A stretch of DNA of 64,000 nt from Streptomyces sp. NBC_00259. Its GTDB lineage: Bacteria; Actinomycetota; Actinomycetes; Streptomycetales; Streptomycetaceae. Shown here in pieces: positions 55,936 to 64,000 of the stretch. Location: assembly GCF_036181745.1 (NCBI RefSeq), contig NZ_CP108080.1, forward strand, positions 2,480,001 through 2,544,000. The letters are read 5' to 3'. The translations under genes and the position numbers were made by a program. How positions within the stretch are numbered: position 1 is the stretch's first letter; each line of letters starts with the position of its first letter. The notes beneath the pieces are model-generated. The model searched no databases. It worked only from the letters and a program-made list of their open reading frames with translations, and was not told the DNA's origin.

Positions 55936-58452
55936 TCATGGTGCCCGGGGGCTCCGGGGCCCGCTCGCCACGGCGCGGAGATCCGCACCGGCGCCGGTCA
56001 CCGCGATCGCCCCGTCCCTGTCCGTACGCAGCACCAGCGCCCCCTGGGACCGCAGCGCGGCGATGGTCCGGGGTGCCGGATGGCCGTACGGGTTGTCCCG
56101 GCCCGCGGAGATGAGCGCCAGCCTCGGCCTGACTCCGGCCAGCAGGGCGGAATGCTGGTAGGCCGAGCCGTGGTGGGCGACCTTGAGGACGTCCACCGGC
56201 GGCAGCGCGGGGTGGGCCCGTATCAGCCCCTGCTGCGCGGGAGGTTCCAGATCTCCGAGGAGCAGCAGCGACAGGCCTTCCGCCGTGCGGACGAGCAGGG
56301 TGACGCTCGCGTCGTTCGGCTCCCCCGATGCCGTGCCGGGGGAGGGCCCCGGACCGGGGTCGGGCCACAGCACCTGCCAGGTGAGCCGTCCCGTACGACG
56401 CCGTTCCCCCTGCCCCGCACGGATCACGGGGACTCCCGCGGCCGCGGCCGTCCGGTGCACGAACTCGGCCTGGTCGCGCGGCTCGTCCAGGGTCGTCGTC
56501 TGGACGGCGCCGACCGATCTGCCCCGTATCGCGCCGGGCAGCCCTGCGACATGGTCGGCGTGGAAGTGCGTCAGCACCAGGAGCGGCACACTCGTGACAC
56601 CCAGCTCACGCAGACACCGGTCGGTGAGCCCCGGGTCCGGCCCGGCGTCCACCACAACGGCACTGCCGTCGCCCGCCGCCAGCACCGTTGCATCACCCTG
56701 ACCGACGTCGCACATGGCGAACGACCAGCCCGGCGGCGGCCATCCGGTCACGAACCGCGTGACCTGCGGCGGCCGCAGCACCGCGAGGACGAGCAGCAGG
56801 GCACACCCGGCCGCCGGCCAGGGATTTCGTACCAACCGGCGGGCGACGAGCACGCCCACAACGGTGATCACGGCCAGCAGCAGCGCGCCCCGCCAGCCAC
56901 CCGGCCACTCGGCCTGGGCGCCGGGCAGCCCGGCTCCGGTGCGGGCGACTGCGGCGATCCACCCTGCGGGCAGGCCGGCGCACCAAGCCAGCACCTCCGC
57001 GGCCGGCATCGCCACCGGCGCCATGGCGAGCGAGGCGAACCCCAGCACCGTGGCCGCGGCGACCGCCGGCTCGGCGAGGAGATTACACGGGACCGCCACG
57101 AGGCTGACCTGTGCGGCGAACACCACCACGACAGGAGCACACACCGCCTGCGCCGCGGCGGCCGCGGCCACTGCCTCCGCGAGCCGTCCCGGCATCCCGC
57201 GGCGCCGCAACGCCGCGCTCCACCTCGGGGCGAGGGTGAGCAGAGCGGCCGTGGCCAGCACGGACAGCAGGAAGCCGTAGGTGCGGGCCAGCCAGGGATC
57301 CCACAGCACGAGCAGCAGCACCGCCGCCGCCAGCGCGGGAAGGAGCGACCTGCGGCGCCCGGTGCCGATGGCCAGCAGTGTGATCAGCCCGCATGCCGCG
57401 GCCCGCAGCACACTCGGATCCGGCCGGCACACCACCACGAAGGCGAGGGTGAGCGCGCCTCCGAGGAGTGCCGTCGTGCGCAGCGAGATGCCCAACCGCG
57501 GTGCCAGCCCGCCCCGTTCCGCCCGGAGTGCGGTACCGGGTGGGCCGATGAGCAGGAACAGGACGATGGTGAGATTGCTGCCGGAGACCGCCAGGAGATG
57601 GGTGAGGTCGGTCGCGCGGAAGGCGTCGTGCAACTCGGGCCCGATGCGGGAGGTGTCTCCGACGACCAGCCCGGGCAGCAACGCGCGGGCGTCCGGCGCC
57701 AGCCCGTCGGTCGCGCGTCTCAGTCCCGCGCGCAGTTCCCCGGCTGTGCGCTGCACCGCGGTCGGCGGCCCGGTGATCCGCGGCGGCCCACTGTCCCTTG
57801 CCTTCAACACGGCGGCGAACCGGCTCTCCCCCTCCAGCGGCGGCTCCGACCGAGCGGCCAGCGTGAGCCGGGTCGAGGGGAGCAGCCGTATCCACTGCCC
57901 GGCCGCGGCACCGGGCCGGACGATCACCAGGACCGGCGCCCGGGTCGCCACGGTCTCCCCGTCCGTCGTTGTCACCCGGACGACTTCCGCCTCCAGCACG
58001 ACCGCCGTCCGTGTCAGCCGATCACCCCATACCTGCGGCCTGGTCCTGCGCGGATCGGAGGTGACGGTCAACTCCGCGGTCAGCCGCCCGTATTGGCGTG
58101 CCGTCTCGGGCACCGGCCCCCGGTACAGATCCGCGCCACGCAGTCCGCCCGCCCCCGCCCCCGCGGCGGCGCAGAGCAGCACAGCGGCGGCAGCGATCCG
58201 GTTTCCGGCGCCGCGCCATGAGCCCAGCCGTACCGCCCGCACCAGCAGGGGCACCAGAAGCAGGACGGCCGCGGCGAGGCAGGCCAGTACGGCCACGCCC
58301 GCCCAGGGCGGTGGAGCGGACAGGGCGAGGGCTGCCGCGCCCCAGGCCGCCAGCGCGGGCAGCACCAGGCGGAGGTCGGGCGGGCCTTCCTGGTGGGGAT
58401 CGGCCGCGCCCAGCCGGTGTGCGGACCCGGTGTGAACTGCCGGGCGCGTCAT
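55936..58452 (-). CDS. comEC: ComEC/Rec2-type DNA-uptake membrane protein
   Basis: 838 residues. An N-terminal DUF4131-like region with several spans, a central competence domain with about 8-10 further spans, and a C-terminal metallo-beta-lactamase domain (LTHFHADHVAGLPGAI). In competent bacteria ComEC forms the channel for single-stranded DNA. Streptomyces are not known to be naturally competent, so the role here is unclear. Its ATG overlaps the comEA stop by 4 bases (ATGA). Confidence 0.93.
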   Translation of the reverse strand: MTRPAVHTGSAHRLGAADPHQEGPPDLRLVLPALAAWGAAALALSAPPPWAGVAVLACLAAAVLLLVPLLVRAVRLGSWRGAGNRIAAAAVLLCAAAGAGAGGLRGADLYRGPVPETARQYGRLTAELTVTSDPRRTRPQVWGDRLTRTAVVLEAEVVRVTTTDGETVATRAPVLVIVRPGAAAGQWIRLLPSTRLTLAARSEPPLEGESRFAAVLKARDSGPPRITGPPTAVQRTAGELRAGLRRATDGLAPDARALLPGLVVGDTSRIGPELHDAFRATDLTHLLAVSGSNLTIVLFLLIGPPGTALRAERGGLAPRLGISLRTTALLGGALTLAFVVVCRPDPSVLRAAACGLITLLAIGTGRRRSLLPALAAAVLLLVLWDPWLARTYGFLLSVLATAALLTLAPRWSAALRRRGMPGRLAEAVAAAAAAQAVCAPVVVVFAAQVSLVAVPCNLLAEPAVAAATVLGFASLAMAPVAMPAAEVLAWCAGLPAGWIAAVARTGAGLPGAQAEWPGGWRGALLLAVITVVGVLVARRLVRNPWPAAGCALLLVLAVLRPPQVTRFVTGWPPPGWSFAMCDVGQGDATVLAAGDGSAVVVDAGPDPGLTDRCLRELGVTSVPLLVLTHFHADHVAGLPGAIRGRSVGAVQTTTLDEPRDQAEFVHRTAAAAGVPVIRAGQGERRRTGRLTWQVLWPDPGPGPSPGTASGEPNDASVTLLVRTAEGLSLLLLGDLEPPAQQGLIRAHPALPPVDVLKVAHHGSAYQHSALLAGVRPRLALISAGRDNPYGHPAPRTIAALRSQGALVLRTDRDGAIAVTGAGADLRAVASGPRSPRAP

Positions 58453-59483
58453 GGCCGTACCAAGGGCTGGAGGTCGGCGAACCGGCGGTCACCGATCCCG
58501 TTCACCTCGCGGAGTTCGTCCACGGAGCGGAAACCGCCGTGCTCGGTGCGGTAGTCGACGATGTGCTGGGCGAGCACGGGGCCGACTCCCGGCAGCGTGT
58601 CGAGCTGCTCCACCGTCGCGGAGTTGAGGCTCACCGGAGCCCCGCCCGCCGAGCCGCCGCCCGCGGGACCCGCCGCCCCTGGAGCAGGAAAGCCCGGCGG
58701 TGGCACGACACCCACGACCACCTGCTCCCCGTCCATGAGCACCCGCGCCCGGTTGAGGCCCGTGATGTCCGTCCCGGCCCGCACACCGCCCGCCGCTCGC
58801 AACGCGTCGGCGACACGCGACCCCGCGGGCAGCCGGAGCACGCCCGGTCGCCGGACCTTGCCGCTCACATCGACGACGACGCGCCCCGCGGGTGGCGCGG
58901 GTGGTGGCCCGGCCGAGGGCTTCGGCTCCTGTGCGATCGGCATGGGGCGGCCGTCCCGGACCAGTTGCGGCGCCCGCACCGGCTCCGGCCGCCCGCTCCA
59001 GAAGTGCTGCGCGCCGAATCCCGCGGCCACGACGAGCACGACCACGAGCGCGGCCAGCGTCCTCGGCTCCAGTCCCCATCGCAGCCGGCCCCATGACGGC
59101 ACCCGCTCCCAGAGAGCGAGCCGCCAACGCTCCCGCAGTGACAGCACAGGAAGGGGCGGTTCGGGCGACGACCGGTCCCGCACGGCCGGATCAACGGCCG
59201 GTTCAACGGACGGATCGGGTGCCGCTCCCCTCGCCGCCGCCCGCGGACCTGCCGCCGTGGCCACCGCGCGCGAGGGCTGGAACAGCGCGTCCGCCCGTCG
59301 GCGCAGGGCCGACGGCGGTGGGTCCGGCGCCGAAGGAGACCGTGAGGCGGACGCCGGGGCGGATGATGAAGCGGATACCGGACGAACCCCTGTCCGCAAC
59401 CGCCGACGGCGGTCACGGACACGGCCGTCCGAGCCGGGCGCACGGCCCGGACCACTGGTCACAGAGCGTGATCGGAGAGTCAT
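58449..59483 (-). CDS. comEA: ComEA-like DNA-binding protein with SLBB and helix-hairpin-helix domains
   Basis: 344 residues from ATG 59483. An N-terminal basic, Pro/Ala-rich cytoplasmic region (about 1-150) precedes a membrane span (LAALVVVLVVAAGFGAQHF). Outside, a SLBB domain (RVVVDVSGKVRRPGVLRLPA) leads to the C-terminal HhH2 motif: SLNSATVEQLDTLPGVGPVL and VDELREVNGIGDRRFADL. It would bind double-stranded DNA for ComEC. The N-terminal cytoplasmic part is longer than in Bacillus, and the start could be farther upstream (59570). Ribosome binding site unclear. Confidence 0.9.
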   Translation of the reverse strand: MTLRSRSVTSGPGRAPGSDGRVRDRRRRLRTGVRPVSASSSAPASASRSPSAPDPPPSALRRRADALFQPSRAVATAAGPRAAARGAAPDPSVEPAVDPAVRDRSSPEPPLPVLSLRERWRLALWERVPSWGRLRWGLEPRTLAALVVVLVVAAGFGAQHFWSGRPEPVRAPQLVRDGRPMPIAQEPKPSAGPPPAPPAGRVVVDVSGKVRRPGVLRLPAGSRVADALRAAGGVRAGTDITGLNRARVLMDGEQVVVGVVPPPGFPAPGAAGPAGGGSAGGAPVSLNSATVEQLDTLPGVGPVLAQHIVDYRTEHGGFRSVDELREVNGIGDRRFADLQPLVRP

Positions 59484-59605
59484 GCACCCGACGGTAGGCA
59501 CATCTGCCCGATCCCGCTGAGGTGCCTCAATTCCGGTGGACAGCCGGCCCGTTGTGGAAAACTCCGCCACCCTTACGAGTGTCGGGAGTGCCCGGCAGCC
59601 CCCTT

Positions 59606-59645
59606 ACTTCGGTGAGACCACAGCTACTTCGGTGAGACCACAGCC
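59606..59645. repeat. 20-bp tandem duplication across the degV stop
   Basis: ACTTCGGTGAGACCACAGCT (59606-59625) and its copy differing in the last base (59626-59645) duplicate the last codons of degV and its flank. Confidence 0.92.
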
Positions 59646-60469
59646 CCCAGCAGCCCCGGTCCGGTGTGCGCGCCGATCACCGCGCCGACCTCGCTCACAT
59701 GCAGTTCCGCGAGGTTGGGCACCCGCTCCCGCAGCCGTTCCGCCAGGGCCGCGGCCCGCTCCGGCGCCGCGAGATGGTGCACCGCGATGTCCACCCGTCC
59801 CGTGCCCGCCCGCTCCGCGACGATCTCCTCCAGCCGGGCGATCGCCTTCGAGGCCGTGCGCACCTTCTCCTTCAGCTCGATCCGGCCGCCGTCCAGCTGG
59901 AGCAGCGGCTTCACCGCGAGCGCCGAACCGAGCAGGGCCTGGGCGGCGCCGATACGGCCGCCACGGCGGAGATAGTCGAGGGTGTCGACGTAGAAGTAGG
60001 CGGACGTACCCGCGGCCCGTTTCTCGGCCGCTGCCACCGCCTCGTCGAGGGTGCCGCCGGCGTCCACCGCCTCGGCCGCCGCCAGTGCGCAGAATCCGAG
60101 TGCCATCGCGACCATGCCGGTGTCCACTACACGCACCGGAACGGGTGCCTCTCGCGCGGCCAGCACCGCCGCGTCATAGGTTCCGGAGAACTCCGAGGAG
60201 AGATGCAGGGAGACGATTCCGGTCGCTCCGGCCTCCGCCGTCGCCCGATAGGCCGCCGCGAACGTCTCGGGGCTCGGCCGGGACGTCGTCACGGGGCGGC
60301 GCTTCTGCAGCGCCACGGCGAGCGAGCGTGCCGAGATCTCGGTGCCGTCCTCAAGGGCCTGGTCACCGAGCACCACGGTCAATGGCACCGCTGTGATGCC
60401 ATGCAACTCCATCGTCTGCGGCGGCAGGTAGGCCGTGGTATCGGTGACGATCGCGACATGGCGGGACAT
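59624..60469 (-). CDS. DegV family fatty-acid-binding protein
   Basis: 281 residues. Begins MSRHVAIVTDTTAYLPPQTM and contains TSRPSPETFAAAYRATAEAG, SLHLSSEFSGTYDAAVLAA, YFYVDTLDYLRRGGRIGAAQ and IGAHTGPGLLGAVV, all hallmarks of the DegV fold that binds a fatty acid, supplying FakB-like subunits to a fatty-acid kinase. No fakA is seen in this window. It lies just upstream of comEA on the same strand. Its last codons are duplicated after the stop. Confidence 0.92.
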   Translation of the reverse strand: MSRHVAIVTDTTAYLPPQTMELHGITAVPLTVVLGDQALEDGTEISARSLAVALQKRRPVTTSRPSPETFAAAYRATAEAGATGIVSLHLSSEFSGTYDAAVLAAREAPVPVRVVDTGMVAMALGFCALAAAEAVDAGGTLDEAVAAAEKRAAGTSAYFYVDTLDYLRRGGRIGAAQALLGSALAVKPLLQLDGGRIELKEKVRTASKAIARLEEIVAERAGTGRVDIAVHHLAAPERAAALAERLRERVPNLAELHVSEVGAVIGAHTGPGLLGAVVSPK

Positions 60470-60760
60470 GAGCGGGAGGTTACCCTCAGGGGCCCCCGCA
60501 CGGCAGCCCGACCCCGCCCCACTCATCGGTTCCGGTCCGCGGATCGCCTCCGTCCGGGACAGTTTCGCGGTCCGTCTCCCAGGACGTGGCGCAGTCCGGC
60601 GACCGGCGCGAAAGCCGGACCCACGCCCGGTGCCGAGCGGGATTCCGGGCACGCCCGCACCTCATGCCGGGTGCCGGCACACATTCCGGTTGGCCGAAAC
60701 GGCCTCGCCACGGACCCGCCCCACCAGAAACCGACCCGGCACGAACCGGGCCGCCCGGCT

Positions 60761-61528
60761 TCAGTTGGTCGTCTCCGGACGGGCCGTCTTCTCCCACGAG
60801 TACGTCATCGGCCGACGCGGATCACGCGCCGTGATCGCCTGCGGGCCAGGCGCACCGTCCCCGGGCTGCGCCTCCGCCGTGTCGTGCCCCTCCGGGGAGT
60901 CTTCCGCCTCCCGCAGTCCCTGCGCATCCTGCGCGGTATGCGCCGCCTGCGAAGGCTCCGCGGCCGGCTCCGGCCACACCGGCTCCGCCCGCGCCCAGTC
61001 GCGCAGGGCTCCCGCCTCCACGTCGATCTGCGTGCTCAGCGCCTCGAGGTCGTCCTCCGCGAACGACCGCGCCCGGTCCCGGGCCGCCCAGCGCAGCGAC
61101 TCGGCGGAATGGGTGATCCGCTCGACCCGCTCACGCAGCTGCGGGAGCCGCTCCTCGACCTTGCTCCGGTCCGGCTCACGCTCCAGCCGCCTCAGCTCGC
61201 CGTCGAGCTCCCGTCCGTGCGCGCTCAGTCGCTCGAAGAGGCCGATCGACTCCTTCAGCGACGCGTCCTCGGCCACGCCCGCGGCCAGCGCGTCCTGCGT
61301 GGCCCTCATCGACGTACGCAGATGGAGCCTCAGCTGGGCCAGCTCGCCGGACACACCGACCTGCCCGAGGCTCTTCGCCCGCAGCGTCGTGTCCTCGACG
61401 GTGCGCCGCGCCTGGGTGATCGTGCGGTCCACTCCGCGCTTGGCCGCACCGATCACCTTGACGCTCGCGTACACCCCGAGTGCCACGAAGGCGACGAAGA
61501 GCAGCGCCAGGATGAGGATGGCTTCCAT
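60761..61528 (-). CDS. Membrane-anchored coiled-coil protein of unknown function
   Basis: 255 residues. One N-terminal membrane span (AILILALLFVAFVALGVYAS) is followed by an extended helical, probably coiled-coil region with regularly spaced Leu and Arg/Glu (about residues 35-180), and a disordered acidic/Pro tail ending PMTYSWEKTARPETTN. The ATG is preceded by GGAGG. It lies between leuS and degV, where a similar gene occurs in other streptomycetes. Function is unknown; a scaffold or envelope-stress role is a guess. Confidence 0.75.
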   Translation of the reverse strand: MEAILILALLFVAFVALGVYASVKVIGAAKRGVDRTITQARRTVEDTTLRAKSLGQVGVSGELAQLRLHLRTSMRATQDALAAGVAEDASLKESIGLFERLSAHGRELDGELRRLEREPDRSKVEERLPQLRERVERITHSAESLRWAARDRARSFAEDDLEALSTQIDVEAGALRDWARAEPVWPEPAAEPSQAAHTAQDAQGLREAEDSPEGHDTAEAQPGDGAPGPQAITARDPRRPMTYSWEKTARPETTN

Positions 61529-61589
61529 GGGGCGCCCTCCGAGTCGTGTGCAGTGTGTCCTCCCACCGTAAACGGAGCGGACAGGCCGA

Positions 61590-61606
61590 GGGTTCCATCG
61601 GAACCC
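61590..61606. promoter_or_regulatory. Perfect 7-3-7 inverted repeat upstream of the coiled-coil gene
   Basis: GGGTTCC-ATC-GGAACCC lies 62 bases upstream of the gene at 60761-61528 and 54 bases past the leuS stop. It may be an operator or a terminator of leuS. Confidence 0.5.
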
Positions 61607-61659
61607 CCAACCTGCCCGTAGGGGAAGAACCAGGGTCCGGGCCCGGCCCGCTCCAACGG

Positions 61660-64000
<2,341 letters not shown>

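Noticed and set aside
55729..58221. 830-codon open frame on the + strand opposite comEC
   Set aside because: Arg/Gly/Pro/His-rich antisense shadow; comEC has clear membrane and MBL features.
60470..60760. Possible small gene between degV and the coiled-coil protein
   Set aside because: Open frames on both strands have Arg/Pro/Gly-biased composition, no ribosome binding site and no recognisable motif. I see only a weak CCCGG/CCGGG hairpin near 60733-60750.

Overview
This is a high-GC, gene-dense chromosomal window whose proteins, GTG/TTG starts, strong hairpin terminators and gene order all point to a Streptomyces (Actinomycetota) chromosome core. The order glyS - znuACB/zur - uppS - recO - leuA - era - ybeY/phoH - rsmE - dnaJ/hrcA - hemW - lepA - rpsT - holA - comEC/comEA - degV - leuS is the conserved Streptomyces arrangement as I know it. 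The species cannot be named from the sequence alone. I saw no tRNA, rRNA, insertion sequence, CRISPR array or biosynthetic gene cluster.

Layout. 1-2.9 kb: two small conserved proteins, then an aldo/keto reductase-TetR pair with a palindromic operator over its promoter. 3-7.9 kb: glyS and, divergently, the zinc-uptake operon znuA-znuC-znuB with zur, which has a Zur box at the start of znuA. 7.9-12 kb: recO-uppS, then a small accessory patch with a VapBC toxin-antitoxin pair, an XRE/DUF397 pair and two small translationally coupled genes. 12-21.3 kb: a secreted lipoprotein, a membrane-anchored NB-ARC/TPR protein, a class A beta-lactamase, a NarL-type two-component system and an MMPL transporter. 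21.4-24.2 kb: a TerB-like protein and leuA, the latter preceded by a 15-codon leucine leader peptide and alternative hairpins typical of attenuation.

24.3-25.8 kb: a cytoplasmic protealysin-like M4 protease followed by an emfourin-like inhibitor. 25.8-30 kb: era, with DUF916 and WxL-like cell-surface genes and another secreted protein lying upstream of it. 30-35.2 kb: the phoH-ybeY-corC-MmcQ-cytidine-deaminase-like operon and a PfkB kinase. 35.4-46.7 kb: an MFS transporter, adenine deaminase, RNase Z, HIT protein, rsmE, a nitronate monooxygenase-like protein, hrcA-dnaJ under CIRCE, an MBL hydrolase with DUF3097, and hemW. 46.7-64 kb: a SpoIIE-type phosphatase, a long-chain acyl-CoA ligase, lepA, rpsT, holA, an arylamine N-acetyltransferase, comEC-comEA, degV, a coiled-coil membrane protein and the 3' part of leuS, which runs off the right edge.

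Most genes are housekeeping. The notable signals are regulatory and structural: the leuA leader, Zur box, CIRCE, the AKR/TetR and VapB operators, a palindrome shared by two distant promoters, repeated tandem reiteration of gene 3' ends across stop codons, the protease-inhibitor pair, and the WxL/DUF916 surface module inserted directly upstream of era. I did not find a clearly novel multi-gene defence or biosynthetic system.
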